64,000 nucleotides of DNA from Zarea fungicola (lineage: Eukaryota > Ascomycota > Sordariomycetes > Hypocreales > Cordycipitaceae), in the NCBI GenBank assembly GCA_900169235.1, contig FWCC01000237.1, positions 124,001 through 188,000 of the forward strand, in the 5' to 3' direction. The translations under genes were made by a program, and so were the position numbers. The notes below the pieces were generated by a model, which was not told the DNA's origin, searched no databases, and was given only the letters and a program-made list of their open reading frames with translations. Shown piece after piece: positions 1 through 11,787 of the stretch; the stretch's first letter is position 1; every line of letters begins with the position of its first letter.

Positions 1-2697
1 AGCCGAGTACCCTGCGTTTCCATTTATGAACAAACGTCATGTTTACGTCTAGACTCAGAGTACCCGTTTTATTACTGGCTGCGCTTATTAGTGCTAGTTA
101 GATCTCAAACAGAACATGCAGAAGAAGGCTACCATAGCCCTTCAGCCCTTGTGTTGAGGACTTTGGAGGGATTGGTAGTTCGCGGCCAAAGTTCGTTCCC
201 ACATGTTACAATACAGCCTATCCACATGCAACATAAGCTGGAGACAGTCAGAGATTTTATCAGCCGCGTCCCTCTCTTTTTTTTGCCGTTCTAGTGGTGG
301 TATTTTTCGGGCTACTTGGTCATCCAGTACGCCTTGTCCTGGATTTCTGTCTAGAAATAATGCCAAGCCCCCTTGTCAGACCAAACCCTGCTAATCTCAC
401 TCCAAAGACAGATGAAAATAAAATGAATAGATTTAAATAAATAAATTAAATAACAAGTGAGAAGGAAAAAGCGGCAAATAAAAGAGCGATGTGCAGCGCT
501 TGAGTAAGGTTCGCTTAGCCAACGCTTGACTCTCCGGGGGTAACTACCGTATCCGTCCACTCGGCCGTATTATAGCTTCGTTTTTTTTTAGCACCAGCCA
601 GATGTCCATCTTCTCACTGGTAAGCTCTTTTTTAGGATAATTTTGAAAACAAATAACAGTTTTGTACAACCCTCCGTGCACATCATATGTATCTGTAGAC
701 ATTCCCTACTGAATACTGACACCATAGATTATCTCTCCGAACGGCGGTCAAGTGTGCAACCCGAATGCGAAGCAGGGGGTGCGCCGCCCGGATTTGCGAT
801 CTGAGACACCGTGGATTTGCGAACCATCGAGAATCCCTGAGCGAGGCAACCTTTTGTATCCGCCACCGACCAGCTCATTACCAAAACAATTAATTACTGA
901 AACTGCCGGGTGGTCCTTTTTTTTTCGTTCTCGTTATAATAGAAAATCTGCTCTCTCTCTTTTTTTTTTTTCTCTCTATTTCGGCGATAAGAATAGTTGG
1001 TCGGGCGGTGAGCCAAGCAGACTCATCTTGCGTAATCCATGTCCGCGACATTCTCATTTGTCCCCTTCCATCAGTCCTCATTTATCGTACATGACATGGC
1101 CTAGTCGAAATGGCGTGTTTGGTGCTGCGTGGAAAATTGGAAGGATCCTCTCCCCCTCGCGAGGCCAGGGGAGGGCTTCAGCTCGTTACCTGGAAGCCTT
1201 GTGGGCAAGGCTGGCTGGCAGCCGTCATTGGCCACGCCACGCAAATGAGTGCCGTTTTTAGTGACAGCCTTCCTGCAGGCTGCTCGTCGATGGAGAGCTG
1301 TGAATGGCTGCAACGTAGAGGCTTACATTTTCACTAGCGGCCAATCCTTTTCTCCAATATTTATAAAGTACTTTTGCCAGGGGTGGCTGTTTCTTTCTCC
1401 ACCGCCAAGTTGGAGAAACAATTTGGATGCAGCCTTGCCTAATAAGGACAACGAGGCCACTGACAAGGCAGACTTGAAGGGGAGCCAAGGCTGGGGCCGG
1501 AGTTTATGGTGAGCCAGTACGGAGTACTTTTGGCGGACAAAATGAAATAAAGTGTATTGGAATAAACCAGTTTAAGTTAGTAATGCATCTGTCTGTGTCA
1601 TACGGTCAGGATGATTCTGCCGTGCATTCACTGTACTTGTGAAGAACGCCTTTCCCTTTGTACGAGTTGCCGCTCTTGTATCATACGCCCTTTCGATATT
1701 GTATTTTGCCAATCAATTTTAAAAACAAATTGCCACCTTGTACGAGCTGTCGTCTCGGGCACGATCTTCAAGAATTCACACAGCACGACTGCAGAGATTG
1801 GTTTTTACGCCGTTTGACATTGCACTATTTTATACCGGAATGTGATTGAAAAATATACATATATATGCATAGACAGAAACTTTTACAAAAAAAAATTTGA
1901 AAAAAGTGTCATATGTTGATCTTCCGTGTTGCAGCGCATGGGCCAGCCAATGATTGTACCATGCCTTTTAACCGAATATTGCGCAGGTTTTATTGCCAAG
2001 TCTGTCTTATCACCGTTGTTTGTTGTTGTGCACTGAGATGATCGCGATGTGTAATCCGGGCTAAGAAAATTATAAATGAGACAGCAAGAAAACAAGGTCA
2101 GAGAACGGATTCCAAAAACCACATTTCTCGATGGAGTATCCGTCGGCGTCGCAATTTCTCGCTCAGCAAATGACAGCGTTTCGTAGACGACAGCCGGCCT
2201 CCACAATGCGACCTCACGCTGAGTATGGAGCACCCTCGTTGCCTCGCCCGTCCATTTTGGCAGGGAACCCTGACGCTAAAATAATGCCCGTCTTACCGGT
2301 ACGTCTTATCAGTCTCAAAGAGAGGTGTCTTGGAATTTCATTTTTGGCTAATAATTGATAATCTAGTGCCGACCATAAGGTCATGCCTGCTTGCCACCTC
2401 ACGCCTCTTTTTTGGCCCCCACCGCCGTTTTTGTCAAGAACAACAGCACCGGCCCTTCCGTCCACCTTTTCTGTCTTACCTACCCAAGCCTCGCTCGACC
2501 CCGTTGCCAAGGTTTCTATTTGGAGCAGGTTTGGCGTTACTTCGGTGCCACACGGCATGGCTGATCCGCAAGCTTATTTGACTGCCGGCCCTAACTAGTG
2601 ACTGATTGTCACTGCGTCTTCTCCGTACCTCTCCCTAACTCCCACGCGTCACACTCGCTCGGTTTTCTATGCCGTGCAAGTCGCTTTGGAAGTCCGT
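1..2697. other. Gene-poor left flank
   Basis: No open frame here has recognisable domains, start context and splice signals together. The DNA has T-rich runs (about 910-975), a 10-bp word GGATTTGCGA repeated at 790-799 and 813-822, and an exact GTACGGAGTAC at 1517-1527. A 74-codon minus-strand frame at 142-366 reads as charged and protein-like, but its upstream context stops and no partner exon was found. The right part (about 2600-2697) is 3' flank of the neighbouring dehydrogenase. Confidence 0.5.
1517..1527. repeat. GTACGGAGTAC word (first copy)
   Basis: Near-palindromic 11-mer in the left intergenic region; the exact word recurs at 57862-57872. Possibly a dispersed intergenic motif of this genome. 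Confidence 0.8.
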
Positions 2698-4575
2698 CTA
2701 TAGGTACTTGTACGGGTTCATAATGCCGTTCTACAAGATACCACACCACCCAGGTTAGTGCGCTTGTTAGCTTGATGCATGTCTAAGAAAATTGCAACGG
2801 GTGAGAGTCGCCTGCATATCCGCCTGCCGCTAAGCGAGCAAAATGCTCCGAGGAGTGTGGGCGGGGGAGGTGTGTGTCTTTATTTGACGTGCGAGGCTGA
2901 CAAACCACGAGGCAAACTGGATTTTTGACGTGAAACGAACATGGGTATGACTCACCGGGTCGTATAATTGCTTAATCTGCTTCATCAAGCCAATCATTGT
3001 CTCGTCTCGCGAGTACTGGATGTAGTTTTTCTTGGCCAGGCCCAGCCCATGCTCGGCGCTGATGCTGCCCTTGCGCTTCTTGATCCATTCGTAAACATAC
3101 GGCTCCAGCACCGCTTCCACCGCCTTGTCATATCGGCGGACAGCGACGTTGAGGTGCAAATTCGAATCGCCCATGTGGCCGTAGCCGATGGCCGCCAGCA
3201 CAGGGTATTCGTCAGTGTCGCCGAGAAGGCCCGCCTCCTTCAGTCGCACGTTGACGTCGTCGACGATATTGTACATATCGGCCAACGGGATGGATACGTC
3301 ATACTTGTAGACACCGCCCCAGTGCCCACTAACCTCGGGAACGCTCTCGCGCCATGCCCACAGCGACTTGATCTGTGTCGCATCCTGGGCGACAACACCG
3401 TCAGCAATAATCTCCCGGCCCATGACATCCTCAAGAAACTTTTCCAGCTTCTCGTAGTCGTGGTCGCCGTTGGAGCCGCTCGTCTCAATCAGGCAATAAA
3501 AGGGATACTTGCCCTCGAGTGGCATCGCATCTCCCTTGGCACGGTGTACTAGGTCCTGGCTCAGTCCATCCATCAGCTCAAAGGCCGAGAGAATTTCCGA
3601 GAGTTGGCCCTTGGCTTCGCGGAAGGCCAGCTGCGCCTTTTCGTAGGACTCAAGGCCGAAGAATGCCACGTTGACGGCGGGCGAGCGCTGGGGACACTGG
3701 ATGCAGAGCTTTGTGATGATTCCTATCGTACCCTCGGCACCGATGAACAGCTGCTTTAGGTCGTAGCCGGTGTTGTTCTTTCGTAGGGTGCACAGATCGT
3801 TCATGATGGTTCCGTCCGGGAGCACAGCCTCCATGCCGAGAACGCTGCCATGAAGGCTCCCGTAGCGGATTAGTCGTAGACCACCAGCATTTGTAGCGAC
3901 ATTGCCACCGACATGGCACGACCCCTTGGCGCCAAGGTCCAGGGGGAAGATATAGCCGCGTTGAGCAAGGTACTGGTCTGCCACCTCCAGAACACAACCA
4001 GCGCCGAGAACCAGCGAGCCGCTCACCTCATCGAACGACTCAATCTGGTTCATTCGCGCCATACTAATCACAATTTCATCGAACACAGGCACTGAGCCGC
4101 CCACAAGGCCCGTGTTTCCACCCTGCGGCACAACGGCTAGTAGGTTGTCGTTGCAGTACTTGAGGATCTTGCTGACCTCTTCGGTCGATTTCGGCTTGAC
4201 GACGAGCCGCGCCTGTCCGCGGTACTTGTGCATCCAGTCCTCGTTGAACATGAGCATGTCGTCCTCGGCGTCCTTATTCACACCGTCGATAATGGCCGAT
4301 TCGCCGCCGAGGATGTCGCGGAAGTATGAGACATGCTCAGTTGTCAATTGCGTGAACTTCTTGTTGCGCTTAATTTCTGGGTATGTCTCCGTCGTCAGCT
4401 TGGCGACGCAACGTGAAGACGAAGCGGCAATCAGCTGCGCCTTTGATGTTGAAAAGCATCGATTTGCAGCGACCGTAGCCGCAACCGCTGTGGCTCTTGG
4501 TGTCACCGTAGCAGCAGCAACCCAGGGGCGGCTCTGTCGCTGCAGCACTCTGGCAAGCCTTGCAGGCGAAACCAT
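2698..4575 (-). CDS. DLD2: Mitochondrial D-2-hydroxyglutarate / D-lactate dehydrogenase (FAD)
   Basis: This is a flavoenzyme of the DLD2/D2HGDH group, which oxidises D-2-hydroxyglutarate or D-lactate in mitochondria. Two exons are read: 2956-4575 and a final 33-nt exon 2698-2730, giving about 550 aa. The terminal exon restores the family ending (DPNGIMNPYKYL) that the uninterrupted frame lacks. The intron (2731-2955, 225 nt, donor GTGAGT, acceptor TTGTAG) is longer than most here. The start at 4575 opens an arginine- and alanine-rich presequence ending near CFSTSKAQ; an upstream in-frame ATG at 4680 would put a hydrophilic stretch before it and is less likely. The FAD-binding loop GGNTGLVGGSVPVFDE and the C-terminal SAEHGLGLAKK motif are intact. 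Which D-2-hydroxyacid is preferred cannot be told from sequence. Confidence 0.93.
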
Positions 4576-5187
4576 TTGGAAGATTTTGAATTTCTTTATT
4601 AATTGGCTAAAACGACTTTGCGGAACAACGCCAGGGATAGAAGCAAACGGCAGCTTGAAGGAAGAGGAAATCTCCCGCACACTTTATAGCGGGCCTAGTC
4701 TGGTCTTTAACGGAGTAGGTGCCTCTAAATGCTGCGAGTAGCGGGTCAGGCATGCTCCGAATCCGGACCCAGTGGCCGGCCTTCAGTCGACAGGGATCTG
4801 GATTCAGACGAGGCAAGGTAAAAATTGTATGCCAGTAACGCGTATTAAAAAGGGAAAGAATGAATTTGTACTCATATATTCTGTCCCGATCTAGTTACGT
4901 GCAATCCAGTATCTTACATCATCGCCATTCAGTAATTGGGCCACATCCAGTTCATCATGTAGAATAATTCGGCAGCGGCTAGTGGCGAGAGCGAAAGGAA
5001 TTAGTACCTCAGTTCATTACTAAATACAATAATCAGAATATATAAAACATGTAAATAGCCATGTGCTTTGTCACCGCCACAACACCGAAAATGTACAAAA
5101 TAATAATTCTCCGATAATAACTAGAGTGTACAAAGTTAGCCGCCTTTAAGCAAGCAGACGCCGCAGCCCGCTCTCCAGTCGGCTTCT
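4576..5187. other. Intergenic, dehydrogenase promoter and actinin 3' end
   Basis: About 610 nt without a gene. The part nearest 4576 is the upstream region of the minus-strand dehydrogenase; the part nearest 5187 is the 3' flank of alpha-actinin and is AT-rich. It holds one CCAGTGG word (about 4768). Nothing else stands out. Confidence 0.5.
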
Positions 5188-7329
5188 TTACCATCCATTT
5201 GTCTTATCCGGCTTGCGAGGACTGGCCTCTCCTACGTTCGTCCTATCCTGTAGGACACCCTTTGGGACCTGCTCGCTCGCTCTTTCATTACTTAGCAGCT
5301 TCTCCATGAAAGAAATGTAGTCGTATTGGGGCATGCCTCGATCTGCCAACATATCTGGCCCCGTATGAGCCGGCATAATGCCGGAAAGCTGCTCAATCAC
5401 TTCGTCCGGAACAAGACTGTGTCGTAGGTCCATTTCTGTGACGTATGGTTTGCCATCAGCGACCTCTCGGAACGATTGAAAAACTTGCTCTGCCGTGTTT
5501 TGATCCTCCGTGACATCCACCATGAATCGAATAAATTGTTCAAATGTAACCTCGTCTCGCCCACCGGACGTCTCCCAAAAATAATCATGCATCTCCTCTT
5601 CGGAAAATACAAGGCCCAACGATGCCAGTGCAGCGCTAAACTCAAGCTCGTGCAGCGAGTTCGAATCATCGCGGTCGAAATGGCGGAAGACACTTTCAAA
5701 CTCTTCCAGCTGAATTGGTGTCAAGTTGGTCATATTTCGAGCAACCATCTGATTTTCCAAGAAGACAAGTTTCTTCTGAACCGACGACTTGACAAGTGTC
5801 AATTCGTAGGCGAGCTCATCGTATGTATACGTAGTGAAATCATTCTCCTCAATGTTTGCCTCAATACATTTGGTTTCCACATCTTCAATTGTCTCCAGAT
5901 ATCTATCCAGAGGCGCAAGGTTGCTGCTGAGCTTTCTGACATGGTGTAGCTGGTCTTCAAGATCGCCGTCAAGGCCCGATATTGCAAGCTGCATTGTTTT
6001 GAGTGCCATGGCGAAATCATTGGCTTTATCTGCAAAAGATTTGCGGAGTGCGTTTTTTATACTTTTCATGATTAACTTCTTCGTTTCTGATTACATGAAT
6101 CAAGCGACTTACTCTCGAATTGTCTCATTTATCAACTGCGCTCGACTCATCTCTGTCTGCGACAACGTCGTCCAATCTTGCTCAAGTTTCTCCAAACTCA
6201 GGTCGGCAGGTGGCTCGTACGGTCGGAGACGATATGTGCCGAGCTTTGTCTTTATATTGCCCAGAAGTGTTGCCAGGTCGCTCTTTTCTGCCACCCAATC
6301 TCGTTTTTGACCACGCTTGTACTTGGAAAAATCTGCAGCTTGTGCCTTTGCATCGACATATGTGCCCGCAAAGGTTGACTGCTTCCAGTCCTCGTTCTGC
6401 CCGTTGATGCTCTTGAGGAGCTCGGCCATTCGCTTCTCGTATGTGCTCTGCATCTCCCAAACACCCTGCATACTATTGACAAATTTCTCAACTCGTCGTC
6501 CAGCATTTTCTACTTTTTCCATCTGGGAAAAGGCGTGGAACCAATACGCAATATACGTCATCAAGCTCCTGTCATCAGGTTTGGCGACATCGGCGACATC
6601 TTCCACGTCCAACAATCTCGGGATGCCAATCTCCTCTGCGGCCAGGTCAAAGGCAAGTTGCATGTTGCCCTTATGATCCGACTTGTCGAGAGAATCAAAA
6701 TCAATGAGATCTGGTCTATGGATATCGAGAAGTGCACAAAAGGCAAGACCATCGTTCCAGCTGGTACTGAAGTCGCGGACTTCTACCTCGTCGTAACATG
6801 CTGTCTTGCGTTGACACCACAATAGCAAGCCTTCCTTGGCTGACATACCCTCCTGATTGATATCGCTGATTGTAAAGCGCAGAATTAGGGTCCATATTAA
6901 ACCGAGAACGATTTTGCGGTTGCCGTCGACGATATCCTCCGCACCAATATTCGTCATCTGAATGCCACGGGATCGGATGAAGTCAAGTGCAAGGTTGGCA
7001 TTCTCAAACTTTTGTACTCTGAGTTTTGGTTTTGAGGCATAGCGGCCGAGGGATTCGCTGGACAGGCATTCGAGGAGATGGATAAGTAAGACCTATTTGT
7101 ACATGTTAGTGCTTTTCGTTTGCGTGATAAAGGTCAGACGAACTCCATCGCTCATGTCCTGGACTATATCTTTAATCTCCAAGTCTCGCTGTATCAGTTT
7201 GGTGTTTAGCCTATATACCTCACAAACGTCAGTAATCACTCCGAATATAGTCCCAAACATCGAGATTTACCATTTTGTAAACGTCTTTTGCTGGACACTA
7301 ATCCACCTTTGCTGGTCGGTAAACGTCAT
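5188..7329 (-). CDS. AIN1: Alpha-actinin, actin cross-linking protein
   Basis: Alpha-actinins bundle F-actin, in fungi mainly at the contractile ring and hyphal tip actin. Four exons close in phase: 7271-7329, 7144-7210, 6113-7092 and 5188-6061, giving 659 aa. The N-terminus has two calponin-homology domains (about residues 10-225): WISVQQKTFTKWLN, then DGVLLIHLLECLSSESLGRY, then GLIWTLILRFTISDI, and CH2 with STSWNDGLAFCALL. A spectrin-like helical rod with few repeats follows, as usual in fungi, and then a C-terminal EF-hand pair. The first calcium loop (DRDDSNSLHELE, about residue 498) looks competent; the second (TSGGRDEVTFEQF) looks degenerate. Intron 2 uses a non-consensus GTTCGT donor, chosen because only that junction restores the CH1 helix. 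Confidence 0.95.
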
Positions 7330-8282
7330 TGTCGTGGACTGTAGCTAGCCGCCAACCGTCACCGCAGCTCAATCGTACGTTTCGTAGAAATAGCGAGAGG
7401 ACCGGGGATCAAAATGCACTTTGGGCATTCAATATAAATATTCGGCCCGCTTCCGGCATGCAGTGTGTATTGGCAGTGTGTGTCGGTGTAGGGCAGCTGG
7501 CATCAATGTGGGGGCGGTGGTGCATCCAAAGTATGCCCAGTAGAATGGCTGCGCTTTGTAGCCAGTTGACGGTTGGGACGTAATGACAGTTGTCCACACG
7601 CGGATATCTTCAAGTTTCGCAGAGATTGTACAATGTCGGTTACTGGTGGCGTTGGACAAAAAGGTTGACGTCGTGGGGTACCCTTGTCTTTAGCAGGTTG
7701 GTCCTCGGCGGGCAGTGACAGGAGTAAACAAAGTGCCCTGGCTGGCGCTCTTCAGCACGCTTGCAGGTTGCTGGGCGGCAGCTCGTGCCTGTTCCCAGTT
7801 TTGGGGCTGTCGCTAAGCTGTTTCTGGCTCTGCTTGCGCTACAACTCGGCGCTGAAGCCTGTAACTGGTTCAGCAATAGCGGGTCGACGAGACGACATGA
7901 ATTTCATTTCGTTTCGTTTCATTAGACTATGTACTAGCAGGTATAAAGACGCATCACTAGAAACCATGTTGTATCGATTCTCAGTCCACAGTGGCGCAGG
8001 TACCTTACTTCGTACCTAGGCACGGAGTACCTAGGCAATCCGTAGTCGGAAAGAATACACATCTCTAAATTAAGGCAGGCTTCCATCTAAGCTACCTTTG
8101 GTTTTGAGCAGGCAGCTGCTCTGACCACAAGAGAAATGCGCGTTAGAATTTTATTTCAACGCCTGGTTCATTGCAGGGATATACATGCCAGCAAAATGTA
8201 CATAATGTAATGGTATATTGGTACATGATACACTCTAGACTCCCTAGAATCTTACACAATTCACTTCCAACTAAGCAGGTCT
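7330..8282. other. Intergenic, alpha-actinin promoter
   Basis: About 950 nt without a supported gene, upstream of alpha-actinin and downstream of bL19m. At 8012-8037 an 11-bp word, GTACCTAGGCA, occurs twice in direct orientation around CGGA, giving a small palindrome-rich patch with several CCTAGG and GTAC sites. Short frames here look like noise. Confidence 0.5.
8012..8037. repeat. Direct repeat of GTACCTAGGCA
   Basis: Two exact copies of GTACCTAGGCA lie at 8012-8022 and 8027-8037 with four bases between them. The junction forms CACGGAGTACC, related to the GTACGGAGTAC word found elsewhere in the window. Function unknown. Confidence 0.8.
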
Positions 8283-9003
8283 CTATTTCTTTGACTTGTA
8301 CTGCTTGCCACTCCCAGTTCCTGATTTGGCACGCAAGGTAGAGCGCTCCTTCTTCCACGCCCCTACCAGTTGGTCGACGCTGCCCTTGTCGTGTTCCGGC
8401 TTGCGCATGTATGTGAGCCTGGCTCTCCTGGCTCTCTTAGGTCGTCTCCAGATAATGTTGATTGCCGTAACGGTAGGGCTGTATACTTTGAACCAGGATT
8501 CGACGCTCGTCTTCATCATCTGTCCGCGCAACAGAATCGCTGTGTCTACGCCTCGTCGTCGAATCTCAATCAAGTAGCCCGAGAATGGTTCTCCCGCCTT
8601 GGTGCTGACCATCAGTACATCGCCAGGCTTAGCGGCGTCGGCCTGGTCCTTGGCGAAGAGACGGGTTCGGGCGCCCGTGGGGTCGAGGGTTGTGATTTGA
8701 GCCTGGCGTAGCAATGGCATTGGGTCGGCGAATTCAGTCCGCGCTGTCGGCAGCTGAGGATAGATTTGGAATCTAGAGAGCTTTTCGTCGCGATCACCTA
8801 CAATATGGTTAAAACATGTGACTGTAAGAAGGATCAATCGGGGCAGGCATACGCTGTCGGCTCGTAAGGATTGGCTTGGACGCCGCAGGGGTCCCGGGGG
8901 TTGCAGCTGTCGCGAGCGACCTTTGCCAGACTTTTTGTTGTCTCGTTTGCCTCAATGCGGTTTTGAGACACCCAAGTGAGCGTCCAGCAGCTGCAAGGCT
9001 CAT
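8283..9003 (-). CDS. IMG1: Mitochondrial large-subunit ribosomal protein bL19m
   Basis: This is the mitochondrial homologue of bacterial L19 (yeast IMG1), a large-subunit protein near the intersubunit face. Two exons, 8853-9003 and 8283-8797, with a 55-nt intron (donor GTATGC, acceptor TTGTAG), give about 221 aa. The start at 9003 begins MSLAAAGRSLG and gives an arginine-rich presequence with RSLATAATPG; the open frame runs further upstream, but those residues do not fit the family. The L19 core is visible in KPGDVLMVSTKAGEPFSGYL and in IEIRRRGVDTAILLRGQMM, with a basic C-terminal extension common in mitoribosomal proteins. It faces the neighbouring mitochondrial gene across 219 bp. Confidence 0.92.
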
Positions 9004-9222
9004 TGTAGCTGGTTTGATGAGATACTGCTGAATGTGGTAGACAACGGATGTTAATCGCAAAACCTCTGGCACCCAAAAAGGATAGCAAAAGCCTAGCCTA
9101 ACTACAAGCTGTGATTGGTCCGGTCCGCAGTTTTCTCCGACCCACCCCCGAAATGGTCTCGCGACTTCGAAAAGGGCCAACTTTTTTAAGCCCATCAACC
9201 GATCTTCCAATCCACGGCAAAA

Positions 9223-10459
9223 ATGTCCAACCGGTCACTAATGTCGACGCTCAAGCTTCTAGGTCGGGTCAATGGACCAACGGCCAGGCAACTTGCTACA
9301 TGCACCAGGCAATTCAGCACGACGATATCCCGGGGTAAGAAACTGAGTCCATGTGTGTAGAGCTGGGGGACTGGGGAAGCTAATCAGCAGCACAGAGGTT
9401 CGAGCAACATTTGTCGAGACCGAAAACGAGGAATTGAATAGCGTGTTGAAAACCATTCAGGAAAAAACCATCTTCCCGGCATACTTACCCAGGAAGCAGC
9501 AGAAGATTGTCTTTAACCCCAAAATGCGAGTCTTTATGCAACAGAACCCTATCGTTATCGAGGTCGAAGGCATCGAGCACAGGTTCTCGCCAATCGACCG
9601 CAGTACGGATATTCCAAACTCAAAAAAGAGCTTCAACCAGGTAATGGATCTCATGGAAACATCGGACGATTGGGCAAACCTGGGTACACTGCTCGCTGGA
9701 TATAAAAAAGCCGGTGTTCGCCTGCGCCTTCAGCACTGGGGCAAGCTCATCCGACGTGCCGCTGACACTGGCAATATTTACGCCATTATTGAGTGCGCAA
9801 AGCAAGCAGAGAGGACGGGCCTGAAGTTCCAGACACACGAAATGGTCGTCCGACTATTAGCTTCCATCAATGACAAGATTATTGCTGGGGATGAGGGTGC
9901 TACTCAGCAAGCTGCGAAATGGATGAACGTCGTCCTTGATCTGCTGCACTACCGAGAGCAGGTCCCGCGCAAGGACATTGCTGCCGATACCAAGATGCAC
10001 CTATCACGGCTGGCACGTGGTCTTGTTCTGTTCACAAGAGTCTCCGCGGTCTCAACCAAGCAAAGTGCTGGGGAGGACGCCGCGGCTGAACTAACGGCGC
10101 TCAAGGACGAACTAGCGCTGCTGAGAACGCTATGGAAGGATGCAGATCTCAAGAACCTCGACAGCCTACCCGAATTTGCTGCCTTAAATCCTCTGTCGAC
10201 CACTGAATTCCGCAGACTAAATGGCGCAGCGTATGTCAACGTTATCGCCCAAAACATCAGGGCGATCTCCCTGTCCCGAGAGCTCGCCACCGTTGACGCC
10301 AACGAGCTGAATGCTGTGGAGACTGCTCTTTCAGAACACTTAGAGCAGTATGGCAAGAGTGACGAGCGGCGTGATGCTCGTTGGGCCGAAGTCTATGAAC
10401 AGGTCCTTGGTGCCAAACCATCATGGCCTACTCTACCCTTGAAACCTAGCAAGTCTTGA
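9223..10459 (+). CDS. Uncharacterised mitochondrial protein with PPR-like helices
   Basis: I do not recognise a named family. Two exons, 9223-9334 and 9396-10459, joined by a 61-nt intron (donor GTAAGA, acceptor CACAG), encode about 391 aa. The first exon is a textbook presequence (many Arg, Ser and Thr, no acidic residues, ending near RQFSTTISR), so mitochondrial import is likely. After it come a short strand-rich stretch (FNPKMRVFMQQNPIVIEVEG) and then helix pairs from about residue 110 to 200 that resemble pentatricopeptide-type repeats (WGKLIRRAADTGNIYAIIEC). The rest is helical with an Ala/Glu-rich coil. It is transcribed divergently from bL19m. A role in mitochondrial gene expression or as a mitoribosomal accessory protein would fit, but that is inference. 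Confidence 0.85.
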
Positions 10460-10591
10460 ATGTATCAAAAGTTAAGACAGGCACAATGCCATATTGTAAT
10501 ATAGAAACCACTTTGTATGATTTGTTAAACAAGAAAAGTGCGTTTTGTACAAATTTTATTTATTTATTCCTTCCGTTTCTCTATTACAGTT

Positions 10592-11787
10592 TTACTCAAG
10601 AACAATGTATTTCTCCAGATGCTTGGGAATAGCCCCAAGAAGCTTCTTATCCGTCAGCCACTTGCGAGAGAACAATCTGTCAGCATATCTGTAGGCGCCA
10701 TCACACAAAACAGTGACGACAGTGTGGCCCTTGCCGAGCTTCTCGGCAACCTCCTTGGCGGCTACGACGTTAAGCGCAGAGCTGGCGCCGAGGTACAGGC
10801 CCTCCTCGTCGAGACACCTATACACCATCTCGATGCTCTTCTCGTCCGAGATGGTCATGGAGCCGTCCATCAGGCCGATGTCGGGCTGCAGGTTGTCTGT
10901 AACACGGCCCTGGCCAATGCCCTCAGTGATGCTAGATCCAGAGCGCTCAATGAGCTTGCCGCCCGACGCAATGTACGAGTGTAGCACGCTTCCCGGAGGG
11001 TCCGCGAGGTACGACTTGACCTTGCCACCCGAGACGTCCTTTAGGTAGCGCGTAATGCCGGCGAGCGTGCCCGCTGTGCCCGTTGCGCACGTAAAAGCGT
11101 CGACTTTACACTCCGTCTGCGCCCAAATCTCGGGACCTGTCGTCTCAATATGGGCGCGTCGGTTGGCCGTGTTGTCAAACTGGTTTGTCCAGACAGCGTT
11201 TTCGAGGCGGTCGGCGTGGCGTTTGGCCTGGTGGTTATAGTTGTCTGGGTTGTCAAAAGCGACGGCGGGGACGGGGTGCACCTCAGCGCCGAGAAGCCGA
11301 AGCAGGTCAATCTTGCCCTGTGATTGCGTGTTGGGCATGTAGATGACGAGCTTATAGCCGCGCGAGCGGCAGACGTGCGCGAGGCCGATGCCCGTGTTGC
11401 CGGCCGTGCCCTCGACAACAGTGCCACCGGGACGGAGGAGACCGCGCTCCTCGGCATCCTTGACCACGTAAAGGGCGGCGCGATCCTTGATCGAGCCGCC
11501 TGGGTTCATGAACTCAGCTTTGCCGAGAATCTCGCAGCCAGTGTCTTCGGAGAGTCGGTTGAGGCGAATGAGGGGAGTATTGCCAATGGCTTTGAGGCAG
11601 TTAGCTCTGCGAATAGCGTTTGGTCTTTTGTTGCAAATCTCGCATCGTGACCTTTTCCGTAGCATTACTTACCAGCAGTGAGCCCCCGGGCAACGCCCTG
11701 GGCATGCGAGACTTTGAGGGTATGTGCCGACGGCTCAGCAGCCGCAACAGCGGCTGCAGCTAACCGTCTTGCTGTGACTCGTAACAT
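10592..11787 (-). CDS. MCY1: Mitochondrial cysteine-synthase-like PLP enzyme
   Basis: A beta-family pyridoxal-phosphate enzyme of the cysteine synthase/O-acetylserine sulfhydrylase fold, closest in layout to fungal mitochondrial Mcy1-type proteins. Two exons, 11673-11787 and 10592-11589, give 370 aa. The intron (11590-11672) has donor GTAAGT, branch GCTAAC and acceptor CTCAAAG; this junction yields [15 protein letters not shown], the conserved family start, whereas the unspliced frame reads an unrelated N-terminus. The PLP lysine lies in [13 protein letters not shown], the phosphate loop is [11 protein letters not shown], and the C-terminal cofactor region is [11 protein letters not shown] through TEGIGQGR. 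The first 35 residues are Ala/Arg-rich and look like a mitochondrial presequence. Whether it makes cysteine in vivo is uncertain, because Mcy1-type proteins are not well understood. Confidence 0.93.

Noticed and set aside
142..366. 74-codon minus-strand frame at the left edge
   Set aside because: Protein-like in composition, but upstream stops, no ATG start and no matching exon; kept only as a remark in the left-flank entry.
2968..3552. 194-codon plus-strand frame within the dehydrogenase gene
   Set aside because: Antisense shadow of a conserved coding exon.
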